DNA of 25,861 nucleotides from UBA647 sp964400545 (GCA_964400545.1 CAYNUG010000017.1:1-25861); one strand, 5' to 3'. Shown: positions 8,327 through 16,181, counted from the first letter of the stretch. The notes: a model not told the origin generated them from the sequence alone. Made by a program: numbers and translations.

Positions 8327-10186
8327 ATGATGAGATCCTCAGGTACAAATGACAAAATACTTGAGATCGATCTTACAACCGGGGAATTCTCTGACATAAA
8401 GATCTCCCGGGAGGAAAGAAAGAATTATCTCGGTGGAAAAGGACTCGCTTTAAAACTACTTTATGATCGTCTTACTCCAGGAATAGATCCACTTGGCGAG
8501 GAAAATATATTCATAATTACCACAGGTGTTCTGATTGGTACCGGAGCACCAAATTCTGCAAGATTTTCAGCTGTTTCAAAATCTCCTCTAACTCAAATAA
8601 TCTCACATTCATCATGCGGTGGTCCTTTCGGTAACGCCTTAAAAACTTCCGGATGGGACGGAATAGTGATCAGAGGAAGATCCGGATCACCGATATTTCT
8701 CTCGATCGATTCATCGGGTGTAAAGTTCCTGAATGCAGTTGAGCAATGGGGGAAAAGCACTTCTGAAACTGAAAAATATCTCTCAAATTTAGGAAAAGGT
8801 TCCCTGACGATAGGCCCGGCTGGGGGAAACCTTGTAAAATTTGCAAACATTGCCTCAGGAGGCAGATTCCTCGGGAGGGGCGGACTCGGAGCAGTCCTCG
8901 GAGCAAAGAATATAAAAGGGATCGTGGCGAAGGGGGGGGAATTCCGGATAATCCCGGAATCCCCGGATAAATTCAAAAAGTTTTCTTCGAGAGGTTTCAG
9001 ACAGATCAGGAACAACAATATCTCTTCCCGGATGTATAACAAATTCGGGACCCTGATGCATGTATCTTCAAATAATAAAGCCGGAATTCTTCCTGTAAAT
9101 AATTTTCTTTATACAGATAGCCCGAAAGCCGAAAAGATATCCGGGGAGAATGTGAAAAGCTCCCGCAACTATTCTTATCACAGTTGCTCTAATTGCACGA
9201 TCCTTTGCGGGCATAAGGGTGAGTTTAACGGAAAAATAACTTCCGTTCCCGAATATGAGACTACAGCCCTGCTTGGTTCCAATTTGGGAATATTTGATAT
9301 TGATAAAATATCCGGCTGGAACGATCTGTGCGGAGACCTGGGAATGGATACAATATCTGCCGGAGGAACTATTGCTTACGTCATGGAGGCTGCAGAAAAA
9401 GGATTGATCGAATCTCCGCTCAAATTTGGAGATCCGTCCCATATTTCCGAAACACTCGAAAATATGGCATACCTGAAAGGATTCGGGACCGAAATGGCTC
9501 AGGGTAGCAGGAACCTCTCCGAAAAGTATGGAGGGAAAGAATTTTGCATTACGGTAAAAGGGCTTGAGATCAGTGGTTACGACCCTCGCAGAAGTATCGG
9601 GATGGGACTGAATTATGCCGTTGCTAACCGTGGAGGATGTCACCTCTCTTCGTCAATATTCGGACTGGAAGTTACCATCGGATATCTGAACCCCACATCA
9701 GCGATCAATAAGGCCGACTACGTGGCTTTCCTCGAAAACGCAATAGCAGCCATCAATTCACTCCACACATGCCAGTTTACAATTTTTCCCTATATACTTG
9801 AATCAATAAGACTTAAGTACATTCCTGTTCCACTCCTTAAGATCTTCCTGAATTTCTTTCCTTTGATCTCAAAGCAGTTTTTCGATTTTTCAGTTTATTC
9901 CGGGTTATTCAGTTCCGTTACCGGTATTAGACTGTCAGGAAAGGGATTCCTTAAAGCCGGAGAAAGGGTTCACTTTCTGGAAAGGCACATGAATATAAGG
10001 GAAGGAATAACCTCGGAGGATGATAGTCTCCCGGATAGGTTCATTGAACCGGATGATGTTAAAAAAGGTTTGACCCGCAAATCTTTGAAAAAGATGTTAA
10101 AACAATACTATAAGATAAGAAAATATAACAAAGACGGATCTCCGAGGAGATCAAAATTAAGAAGCCTCGGGATAACTGCAGATTAA
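8327..10186 (+). CDS. aor: Tungsten-dependent aldehyde:ferredoxin oxidoreductase
   Basis: About 619 aa. AOR-family enzymes oxidise aldehydes to carboxylic acids with ferredoxin, using a tungsten (or molybdenum) bis-pterin and one [4Fe-4S] cluster. The AOR N-terminal domain starts at ILEIDLTTGEFSDI, with YLGGKGLALKLLYD and the SGWDGIVIRGRS region. Cluster cysteines are Cys287, Cys290, Cys294 (CSNCTILC) and Cys482, very close to the spacing known for the Pyrococcus enzyme. I start at 8327, where a double ATG lies 16 nt after AAAGGAG. An in-frame TTG at 8291 would add 12 residues and overlap the GMC gene by 23 nt, but has no ribosome site. The last 248 bases belong to the 940-bp repeat copied 10 kb downstream. 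Confidence 0.92.
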   Translation: MMRSSGTNDKILEIDLTTGEFSDIKISREERKNYLGGKGLALKLLYDRLTPGIDPLGEENIFIITTGVLIGTGAPNSARFSAVSKSPLTQIISHSSCGGPFGNALKTSGWDGIVIRGRSGSPIFLSIDSSGVKFLNAVEQWGKSTSETEKYLSNLGKGSLTIGPAGGNLVKFANIASGGRFLGRGGLGAVLGAKNIKGIVAKGGEFRIIPESPDKFKKFSSRGFRQIRNNNISSRMYNKFGTLMHVSSNNKAGILPVNNFLYTDSPKAEKISGENVKSSRNYSYHSCSNCTILCGHKGEFNGKITSVPEYETTALLGSNLGIFDIDKISGWNDLCGDLGMDTISAGGTIAYVMEAAEKGLIESPLKFGDPSHISETLENMAYLKGFGTEMAQGSRNLSEKYGGKEFCITVKGLEISGYDPRRSIGMGLNYAVANRGGCHLSSSIFGLEVTIGYLNPTSAINKADYVAFLENAIAAINSLHTCQFTIFPYILESIRLKYIPVPLLKIFLNFFPLISKQFFDFSVYSGLFSSVTGIRLSGKGFLKAGERVHFLERHMNIREGITSEDDSLPDRFIEPDDVKKGLTRKSLKKMLKQYYKIRKYNKDGSPRRSKLRSLGITAD

Positions 10187-10878
10187 GACACGGCCCCTGA
10201 CCGGGAAATGATAAATATAGCGTATGATATTATGAAAAAACTTTTATGTATAAAGCTCCCATTCTCAATTCCTATTCTGTTATTATTCTCGGTACAGGAA
10301 AATTAAAATATTATTAATGTGAGGACAGGTATGAACAAAAATGGTCTTTCAACAAGAGGAAATGCTCTGGCTTCAGGTTCAACAAGAGTTGACATGGAAT
10401 TGTTTCACAATGCAATGCAGGATCTTTATGACCCGGAAACAAATCCGGACGGTGCTTTCCCTTTAAATGTAGCGGAGAACCGTTTAATGAGCGGAGTCAT
10501 AAGGGAAGGACTGACCGGAATAACTTCAAAAGAAACAATCCCCGACTGGGTTTTAAATTATACTGAAACAATCGGACATCCGGAGGTCAGAGAGACAATC
10601 GCTTTGTTCATGGAAGAACATCTGTGTAAATGTCACATCGATCCGGACAGCATCGGATTCTCCGCCGGAGTATCCGCTATAATTGAAACCAGTTCTTTTC
10701 TGCTCGGGAATAAAGGGGATGTTGTTGTTATCCCCGCTCCATCCTACCCGATGTACACAAAAGATATGGGGATAAAGAGCGGATTAGAAAGGTACGATCT
10801 GCAAACTCACTATAATATAGAAGAAACCGGCTCCGCTGCCCCCGTCACAGTTCCACTCATGGAGGAAGCCAAAAAAAA
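9939..10878 (+). repeat. 940-bp direct repeat, left copy
   Basis: Aligning this segment by eye with 19946-20885 gives an identical sequence at a constant offset of 10,007 bases, apart from A at 10859 versus C at 20866. It covers the last 248 bases of AOR, the intergenic region and the first ~182 codons of the aminotransferase. The bases on both sides diverge abruptly: G versus T before it, and T versus G after the run of eight A. Confidence 0.97.
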
Positions 10879-10897
10879 TGTGAATTCCATAAGTTAA
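10331..10897 (+). pseudogene. Truncated 5' copy of class I/II aminotransferase
   Basis: The reading frame starts at an ATG preceded by GAGG and is identical, apart from one Met/Leu change, to the first ~182 residues of the complete aminotransferase at 20338. It then crosses the repeat boundary at 10878 into six foreign codons (NVNSIS) and stops. The pyridoxal-phosphate lysine (Lys277 of the full protein) and the whole large and C-terminal domain are missing, so it cannot be an active enzyme. The upstream sequence is the same as that of the intact gene, so it is probably still transcribed. An alternative in-frame GTG lies 12 nt upstream but lacks a ribosome site. Confidence 0.93.
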
Positions 10898-10943
10898 TAC
10901 AAAATAACAAAAGTTGATGCAAATTAAATAAGAATTTAAGAAC

Positions 10944-10972
10944 TTGACAATATTTTCTTAATACTTTAATGT
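10944..10972 (+). promoter_or_regulatory. Likely promoter of the EEP nuclease gene
   Basis: TTGACA (10944-10949), a 17-nt spacer and TAATGT (10967-10972). The -35 is perfect and the -10 imperfect. It lies just inside the unique part of the insert and would give a 5' UTR of about 80 nt. Confidence 0.45.
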
Positions 10973-11056
10973 CATTTATTAGTTTTGGGATGAGATGGGA
11001 AAAGGAATCCAAAATTAATATTTAGTATAGTTGTATCTTTTTGAAAGGAGGTAACT

Positions 11057-12052
11057 ATGCCATGGTATAACAATCTCCGGCCAAAGGTCGATTATAAAAC
11101 AAAAGATTACTCACTGATATTTCCAAAGCTTACAAATCAAGATAGGAAAAGGATAATATCAAACTTGATGAACCTCAGAAAAGGTCTCAAAGATAAGATT
11201 CCCGAGAAATCAATGGATGACAGCCTGCTACTTGCAACATGGAATATAAAAGAATTCGGTCATCTTTTGGACAGGTTTCCTGAATCATACTTTTATATTG
11301 CAGAGATCACAAATAGATTTGATCTTATTGCTATTCAGGAGATAAAAGGAACTCTTAAAGGTTTAAGCATCATAATGAGACTGCTAGGTAAACATTGGGG
11401 ATATATTATTACAGAAGGAACAGCAGGAAATAGCGAGCGATTTGGATATATTTATGATAAAAGAAAGGTTGAGCCTTCCGGACTCTCCGGAGAAATCGTT
11501 TTATGGGATGACTTAACAACAAATTCTGAAATAAAACAGCTTGTGAGAACTCCTGCTATAACCGGATTTAAATCCGGATGGAAATCTTTTGCAATTATAA
11601 ATATTCATCTTCATCCCGGAAATAAAGATGATGATAAAAAATATCGCAAACAAGAGGTTGAGTTACTATTAAATGCAATCAAGGAAAAATATGAGAAAAG
11701 TCATTTCTGGAATGAGAATCTTATTATTCTCGGAGATACAAATTTTTATTCTGATAATACTGATATTGTACAGTTGTTTACAGGCATGAAATTCAAAGAG
11801 TCAGGAAGTTTGTCCGGCAAATTTACAAATGTGAGTAATAATGAGATTTATGACAGGATATTTTTTCGAATAAATGAATATTTTGAAATGAAAAAGAAAA
11901 ATAATGTCGAGATTGGAGATGTATTTGATGTTTTTAACTATGTTTTTACAGAAGATTCAATAAGTAACTATCATAAGATTATGAAAGAACAAAGAGTTGA
12001 CCCGATCAGCTTTTTACTCCTTTACCTTCTTCTTCTTGAAATAAATTTGTAA
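11057..12052 (+). CDS. Endonuclease/exonuclease/phosphatase (EEP) family protein, C-terminus apparently lost
   Basis: 331 aa, beginning MPWYNNLRPKVDY, with a near-perfect AAAGGAGG ribosome site. EEP-fold (PF03372) catalytic blocks are visible in order: ATWNIKEFG (about residue 57), DLIAIQEIK (about 92), the INIHLHPGN histidine block (about 179) and ILGDTNFY (about 225). EEP enzymes hydrolyse phosphodiester bonds in nucleic acids or signalling molecules with Mg2+. As I know the family, relatives with this N-terminus run about 30 residues further and end in an SDH-P motif supplying catalytic His. Here the protein instead ends in an unrelated hydrophobic tail (SFLLLYLLLLEINL), and these last codons lie antisense to the end of a degraded gene. 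It is therefore probably truncated at a recombination junction near 12000 and may be inactive. Confidence 0.8.
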   Translation: MPWYNNLRPKVDYKTKDYSLIFPKLTNQDRKRIISNLMNLRKGLKDKIPEKSMDDSLLLATWNIKEFGHLLDRFPESYFYIAEITNRFDLIAIQEIKGTLKGLSIIMRLLGKHWGYIITEGTAGNSERFGYIYDKRKVEPSGLSGEIVLWDDLTTNSEIKQLVRTPAITGFKSGWKSFAIINIHLHPGNKDDDKKYRKQEVELLLNAIKEKYEKSHFWNENLIILGDTNFYSDNTDIVQLFTGMKFKESGSLSGKFTNVSNNEIYDRIFFRINEYFEMKKKNNVEIGDVFDVFNYVFTEDSISNYHKIMKEQRVDPISFLLLYLLLLEINL

Positions 12053-12317
12053 ATAATTTCAATAATGTGTCAAAATCTTTCTCAATCAACTGTTTGTCCT
12101 CCTGATCTATTTTAAAGTATCTCGGGGGGACTCTCCAATTTTACTTTCACAAAAAACATTTCACACTCTCGAAAGAATTACAAAACACCTCATTTGGGAA
12201 ACTATTCATTAGTATATTACTCGGTAATTTAATCTCTTTTAAAGTGTTAATAATAAGTTCAATTTTGTAATGTAAATCTGTATTGCAAAAAAATATACCA
12301 ATGCCCAACCTCATCAT
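12006..12317 (-). pseudogene. Broken last gene of the minus-strand operon, family unknown
   Basis: An ATG at 12317 overlaps the stop of the 95-aa gene as ATGA, as expected for the next gene of the operon. The frame reads 56 codons (MMRLGIGIFFCNTDLHYKIE...) to a TGA at 12147-12149. The same frame resumes after a second stop as NWRVPPRYFKIDQEDKQLIE and runs to a stop at 12006-12008, giving about 104 codons with two internal stops. Between the stops, an alternative frame between a T6 and a C6 run reads without interruption (MFFVKVKLESPP), so paired frameshifts in homopolymers are equally possible. The encoded product is not recognised. It could be a short functional 56-aa protein, a decayed gene or a sequencing error. 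Confidence 0.5.
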
Positions 12318-12601
12318 AACAAAGCAAGTAAATTCTTTTCAAAAGAATGTTTCTTTTCTGTTTTTTTTTCACTGGGATATACCACTTCACAACTTTTATC
12401 TCCTATAATTCCCTTTATCTGAACATTTTCAGTTGTTATAATCTTAAAAAATGGTTTTTCAAAATTCGGATAATATTTCAATGCCCCATATTGAGCTAAC
12501 CCTTTCATTAATTTTTTACTGATTTTTTGATCAAAAAAATATTCAAAAATAACACTACTATCAAAGCAATCTTCTATTTTTTTAATTTCAATTAGTTTCA
12601 T
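12314..12601 (-). CDS. 95-aa conserved-looking small protein, function unknown
   Basis: I do not recognise this protein. It starts at an ATG that overlaps the class V aminotransferase stop by 14 nt, and its own stop overlaps the next start as ATGA, so it is clearly read as an operon member. The sequence is mixed alpha/beta in character, with FEYFFDQKISKKLMKGLAQYGALKYY followed by a hydrophobic-rich strand region (FFKIITTENVQIKGIIGDKSCEVVY) and a lysine-rich tail. It has one cysteine, no signal peptide and no membrane segment. Its tight coupling to a cysteine-desulfurase-like enzyme suggests an accessory or partner role, which is inference only. Confidence 0.65.
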   Translation of the reverse strand: MKLIEIKKIEDCFDSSVIFEYFFDQKISKKLMKGLAQYGALKYYPNFEKPFFKIITTENVQIKGIIGDKSCEVVYPSEKKTEKKHSFEKNLLALL

Positions 12602-13739
12602 ACATTAACTCACCGACAGCATTGATTGTATAATCAATTTCTTCTCTGGTTGTAAAACGAGAAATACTAAAACGTATAGATCCTTCTGGAACAGTCCCGA
12701 TACATTGATGGATCAAAGGAGCACAGTGAAGACCGGTTCGGCAAATTATATCATAACCACGCTCAAGGACAAATCCAACCTCATTCAGGTTTTTCTCTGG
12801 AATTACAAAAGAAACCATAAATGTACGCTCTCCGTTCACTTTTATAACCTTAACTTTTTTTTCCAAAAGGCCCCGTTCCAGCTTGTTGGTCAAAATTTCC
12901 ATTTCTGATAAATGAATGGGATTTTCCTTATTCCACTTTAAACTATGAAGCAACCCTGCAATCATCGGGAGAATATGAGTTCCTGCTTCAAGTTTGAAAG
13001 GCATTTCGGGTGGCATTTCCCTCAAATCACTTCTTACACCAGTTCCACCTACAAATACCGGATCTATGTTTATTTTTTTATTTACATAAAATCCTCCCGT
13101 ACCGGTGGGACCAAGAAGATATTTGTGACCAGTAAAAACAATAACATCTGATTCCAGCTTTTTATTATTAATGTCAATCAATCCTAGTGATTGCGAAGCA
13201 TCAAGTATGGTTATGCAACCATGCTTTTTTGCATAAGACAATAATTGTTTGGCGTTATTTACGGCCCCAGTAACATTAGAGGCATGATTTAATACAACTA
13301 ACTTTGGTGAAACTTCCGCAATCTTTTTTTCCCATTTGCGTGCCAACACTCTCCCTTCTTTATCACAAGGAACAATCTCAAGTTTAATTTTTCCTTTCTT
13401 TTGAAGAATATAAAGAGGTCTTAAAACAGAGTTATGCTCCATTGCTGTGGTCACCACAGTAACCCCATTCAACTCAAGCCCATGAATTACAATATTCAAA
13501 GCTTCGGTGGAATTCTTACAAAGTACAATATCAGAAGGATCTTCTTCTCTTATTAAATCCGCTAATTCTGATCGGCACAGATTCAAAACATCTTCATTGC
13601 CCCCTCCGGTTCTTCCGGGATGTTTGGGAGTTTTTTCTAAAAATGCTGCGACCTCTTTACCCAAACCAGGAACTTTTGGAAAGGATGTCGCAGCATTATT
13701 TAAATATACAGACAAATCACATATTCTCGTATTCTTCAC
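12588..13739 (-). CDS. Class V PLP aminotransferase / cysteine-desulfurase-like protein
   Basis: 383 aa, full length for the NifS/SufS-like class V aminotransferase fold. Visible motifs are VYLNNAATSFPKV at the N-terminus, NSTEALNIVIHGL, AMEHNSVLRPLY (PLP-stacking His), LDASQSLG (Asp to the PLP nitrogen), the Schiff-base Lys206 in TGHKYLLGPTGTGG, and Cys339 in RTGLHCAPLIHQ, at the place of the persulfide-forming cysteine. This C-terminal pattern resembles the short cysteine-desulfurase-like family rather than housekeeping IscS. The reaction is probably removal of sulfur (or selenium) from cysteine or a related amino acid, but the substrate is unproven. The start is a GTG lying inside the end of the upstream V4R-like gene (23-nt overlap) without a separate ribosome site, indicating translational coupling. 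No iron-sulfur scaffold gene accompanies it. Confidence 0.85.
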   Translation of the reverse strand: MKNTRICDLSVYLNNAATSFPKVPGLGKEVAAFLEKTPKHPGRTGGGNEDVLNLCRSELADLIREEDPSDIVLCKNSTEALNIVIHGLELNGVTVVTTAMEHNSVLRPLYILQKKGKIKLEIVPCDKEGRVLARKWEKKIAEVSPKLVVLNHASNVTGAVNNAKQLLSYAKKHGCITILDASQSLGLIDINNKKLESDVIVFTGHKYLLGPTGTGGFYVNKKINIDPVFVGGTGVRSDLREMPPEMPFKLEAGTHILPMIAGLLHSLKWNKENPIHLSEMEILTNKLERGLLEKKVKVIKVNGERTFMVSFVIPEKNLNEVGFVLERGYDIICRTGLHCAPLIHQCIGTVPEGSIRFSISRFTTREEIDYTINAVGELMYETN

Positions 13740-14346
13740 TTTTCATTACAATAAATTCTCCATACGGATCACCTAATTCTATCCCCTTGGTCTGCTTACA
13801 ACGGAAAGTATATATTCCGGAGTTACCAGTCTTATCATAATCCCCGCCATAAGCAAGATCCATAAAAGCACCACTGACCCCCCTTATCATATATGCACTC
13901 AATCGAGGAGCTTTTTTCCCTGGAAATTTATCAGCGATATCTGCTTCATAATAATTAGAAGAACTGATTACCATTTTTTCACCAGGAATGAGTTCTGTTA
14001 TCTCTGCATCTGCCCATCCCCATGCTGTGAATACTGCGAAAGCTCCATACAGAACATCTTCAACGTTTTCAACCATCGGTTTTACTATTGCATCCCATTC
14101 TTTTGATGTAATAATTCCATAACCTGTATGATAACCGCACTCATGAGCAGCATTTATCAGAAGTTCTTCTACGGCATCTTTAATATCATCTTCAACTGCA
14201 TTCATCATTCGCCTTGTGAATTCATTCCAAAAATCTGCAGGAAAAGAATTAACCAAAACATTAAATGCAGGAATTATTCCATCTGCATTTGCTACTACAG
14301 AAACCTTTGACATATCATCTATAATTTTTTTTCTATCAATTGCCAT
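13717..14346 (-). CDS. V4R-like ligand-binding protein (second of pair)
   Basis: 209 aa with an excellent AAGGAGG ribosome site. The N-terminal half is helical. The C-terminal half looks like a V4R (PF02830) domain: a WGWADAEITELIPGEKMVISSSNYYEAD strand-rich block, then LSAYMIRGVSGAFMDLAYGG, then YTFRCKQTKGIELGDPYGEF, which parallels the family's E-x-C-x(n)-GDPYCEF ending. The second conserved cysteine is glycine here. V4R domains bind small hydrophobic or other ligands in bacterial regulators and are related to the TRAPP Bet3 fold. An ATC-hydrolase-like assignment was considered and cannot be excluded. It lies between another V4R-like gene and the PLP enzyme in one operon, so it may sense or deliver that enzyme's substrate. 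That role is inference. Confidence 0.6.
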   Translation of the reverse strand: MAIDRKKIIDDMSKVSVVANADGIIPAFNVLVNSFPADFWNEFTRRMMNAVEDDIKDAVEELLINAAHECGYHTGYGIITSKEWDAIVKPMVENVEDVLYGAFAVFTAWGWADAEITELIPGEKMVISSSNYYEADIADKFPGKKAPRLSAYMIRGVSGAFMDLAYGGDYDKTGNSGIYTFRCKQTKGIELGDPYGEFIVMKSEEYENM

Positions 14347-14357
14347 TTTTTACCTCC

Positions 14358-14879
14358 TTATAAAGTGATTTTAAGGACAGACTTATCTGCTCCCATTACC
14401 CTGCTTTGAGTTTCGGTGACCTTGTAACTTCTTATGGATTTATCAAAAACTGCAGCAACCATCCCTGCTACAAATCCCATTCCAATATAATTAACTGGTT
14501 CATTGTTTTTCCCCCACTTTAAAATCCATCCTTCATCAAGATAAGCTTTGGGCATTTCAATTTCTCCTCCATTTTCATCTAGAGAATTCTTGACCATTTT
14601 ACCCAGACCTACCGCTGAGAACATCTGCATAGCAATACTAATACGATCTTCAATATCCATAACATTATTATTTTTATAATAAGATGTCAGAACTTTAAAA
14701 AAAGTATCTTCCGCCGATTCCTGAAGAATTTTTGTACCGTCTACCAGCTGTTTCGCATCAAGTCCAAGCTGCGTAAAAAGAATTGCATAATGATGACAAT
14801 GTAGTACAGTAAGTTGATCATTCAAATACTGGCGATTTGTTTTGATATCAAAACGATGATTAAGTTTTAATTCAGCCAT
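14358..14879 (-). CDS. V4R-like protein (first of pair)
   Basis: 173 aa, preceded by AAGGAGG that lies inside the end of the upstream 70-aa gene (8-nt overlap). Notable is an N-terminal VLHCHHYAILFTQLGL motif with Cys-His-His, followed by a helical region. The C-terminal block (WILKWGKNNEPVNYIGMGFVAGMVAAVF, then YKVTETQSRVMGADKSVLKI) parallels the glycine-rich loop and the terminal E-x-x-x-x-x-G-x-x-x-C-x-F strand of V4R domains, with the usual cysteines replaced. I therefore call it a divergent V4R-like ligand-binding protein. CHH could bind a metal or be a nucleophile, which is speculative. It is a likely partner of the adjacent 209-aa V4R-like protein. Confidence 0.5.
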   Translation of the reverse strand: MAELKLNHRFDIKTNRQYLNDQLTVLHCHHYAILFTQLGLDAKQLVDGTKILQESAEDTFFKVLTSYYKNNNVMDIEDRISIAMQMFSAVGLGKMVKNSLDENGGEIEMPKAYLDEGWILKWGKNNEPVNYIGMGFVAGMVAAVFDKSIRSYKVTETQSRVMGADKSVLKITL

Positions 14880-15084
14880 TTTCCCCTCCTTTTAAAAACT
14901 CATCAATATCCACTCCAATAATTTCATCTGCTGCTTTTTTAAATTTTGACAAAAGCTCGGGATTATCTTCTACATTAGCAGCTTTAACTCTTGAAAGTCC
15001 TGTTTTTACAGCAAGCCTCATACGTCCTTTAAAACCTGCTTTGTTTGTAACAATCTGATAAATTTTTTCTAGATTTCCACCCAT
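14872..15084 (-). CDS. 70-aa helical protein, function unknown
   Basis: A short basic, probably all-helical protein (MGGNLEKIYQIVTNKAGFKGRMRLAVKTGLSRVKAANVED...) that I do not recognise. The start has AAAGGAG at ideal spacing and the end overlaps the next gene by 8 nt, so it is very probably real. It has no cysteine, signal peptide or membrane segment. The pattern of an amphipathic helix, a basic turn and a second long helix would suit a small adaptor. Its place between the Roadblock-containing regulator and the V4R-like genes suggests a structural or linker role in the same complex, but no function can be read from sequence. Confidence 0.65.
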   Translation of the reverse strand: MGGNLEKIYQIVTNKAGFKGRMRLAVKTGLSRVKAANVEDNPELLSKFKKAADEIIGVDIDEFLKGGENG

Positions 15085-15095
15085 TTTTTTCTCCT

Positions 15096-15467
15096 TTAAT
15101 CTGAAATAGCTTCTTCAAACGAATCAATTGCTTTGGGAATAGCTACATTTAACAAAAGCCCAAGTTGAACTTTCGAAGCATCAAGAAACAAATCCCATTG
15201 ATAATCTCCCATAGTAAGAACAATTACCATCTTGCTATCCACGAGGTCCATAATGTAATATCGACCTAAACTTGGGAAGCCAGAATCTTTAAGAGATGAG
15301 CTTACATCCCCTGTAATTCGATTAAAAAGAGCTGTAGCAACAGGATTGCTATTCCAACCCATAATAGGTTGACCATCTCCAGAGTCCCAGATATCAGTAG
15401 ATAAAAGTCCTTCTCCAAGATTCGTTTTTAATACTTCGATAGCTTGTTCAAGTTTTTTTACATTCAT
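15096..15467 (-). other. Possible independent Roadblock/LC7-like product from an internal start
   Basis: Within the REC-PATAN frame, AAAGGAG (15474-15480 on the plus strand as CTCCTTT) lies 6 nt before an in-frame ATG at 15467. The resulting 123-aa protein (MNVKKLEQAIEVLKTN...) covers exactly the Roadblock-like domain and ends at the shared stop. The ribosome site is as good as those of the other genes in this operon. This could be a recent fusion of two genes, or deliberate dual production of a long and a short subunit. Confidence 0.55.
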
Positions 15468-16181
15468 TTTATTCTCCTTTAAATTATTTACTTCACTATT
15501 TCTAAAATTATCTTCATCATTGAACTTCATTGCATTCATCATCAATGTAATAAACGGTACATCAATTGACTTGTGAACCATATCCCCGTTTTTTACAAAT
15601 GAAAACTTACCTTTATTCATTGATATAATATGCTTAGCTGCGTCAATACCCTCAAATTCTTTGTATTTAGAGTGAATAATGTCTCCATTCTCAAAACATA
15701 AGAATCCAGCATCCTCATTGTTGCTGATTTTCACGGTTATCGACTTCTTTTCAAGATTTATCATTTGCAGAACAGAAGTGAGATCAATGGAATTGATAGT
15801 ACCGGATACTCCCTTTTCAGAAAAATAGTCAAGAATTTTATCTTTGAACCACTTAAAATTAAAGGGTTTGAATATAACATCAAGACCTCCCAATTCCTTT
15901 ACATTCTTGAGTAACTCTTCAGTACCGTATGCAGTCATTGCGATAAAACCACCCTTGAATTTTCTTTTCTTCAAATAAACAAAAAGATCCAATCCACTTT
16001 TTTTTGGCAGCCTGATATCCGAGACTATAAGACTATAATTGTTTTTCTTATTAAGTTTTTTTGCTTCATCTACGGAAAAACAGATATCAGTCACAAATAT
16101 ATCTTTAAACTCATCAAGACCCTCTTTGAGCCCTTTGAGAAAAAATTCCTCATCATCAACTAATAATATTTTTTTTATCAT
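15096..16181 (-). CDS. Response regulator: REC-PATAN-Roadblock/LC7-like
   Basis: From the ATG at 16181 this is a 361-aa protein. The frame is open to 16310, but the receiver begins exactly at MIKKILLVDDEE, so I chose this start. Residues 1-120 form a REC domain with acidic pocket Asp9/Asp10, phosphoacceptor Asp55 (VSDIRLP), MTAYG and a conserved Lys in FKPF. Residues ~122-195 match a PATAN/DUF4388 domain (SGTINSIDLTSVLQMINLEKK...GFLCFENGDIIHSKY). Residues ~239-361 look like a Roadblock/LC7 domain. There is no DNA-binding domain, so output is presumably through protein contacts, as in PatA- or MglA/B-type systems. An internal ATG with a strong ribosome site could release the Roadblock part alone. 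It heads the V4R/PLP operon. Confidence 0.78.
   Translation of the reverse strand: MIKKILLVDDEEFFLKGLKEGLDEFKDIFVTDICFSVDEAKKLNKKNNYSLIVSDIRLPKKSGLDLFVYLKKRKFKGGFIAMTAYGTEELLKNVKELGGLDVIFKPFNFKWFKDKILDYFSEKGVSGTINSIDLTSVLQMINLEKKSITVKISNNEDAGFLCFENGDIIHSKYKEFEGIDAAKHIISMNKGKFSFVKNGDMVHKSIDVPFITLMMNAMKFNDEDNFRNSEVNNLKENKMNVKKLEQAIEVLKTNLGEGLLSTDIWDSGDGQPIMGWNSNPVATALFNRITGDVSSSLKDSGFPSLGRYYIMDLVDSKMVIVLTMGDYQWDLFLDASKVQLGLLLNVAIPKAIDSFEEAISD

Noticed and set aside
13717..14346. ATC (2-amino-thiazoline-4-carboxylate) hydrolase
   Set aside because: The PLP/sulfur context would suit it, but the C-terminal block looks more like V4R. Not strong enough to name.
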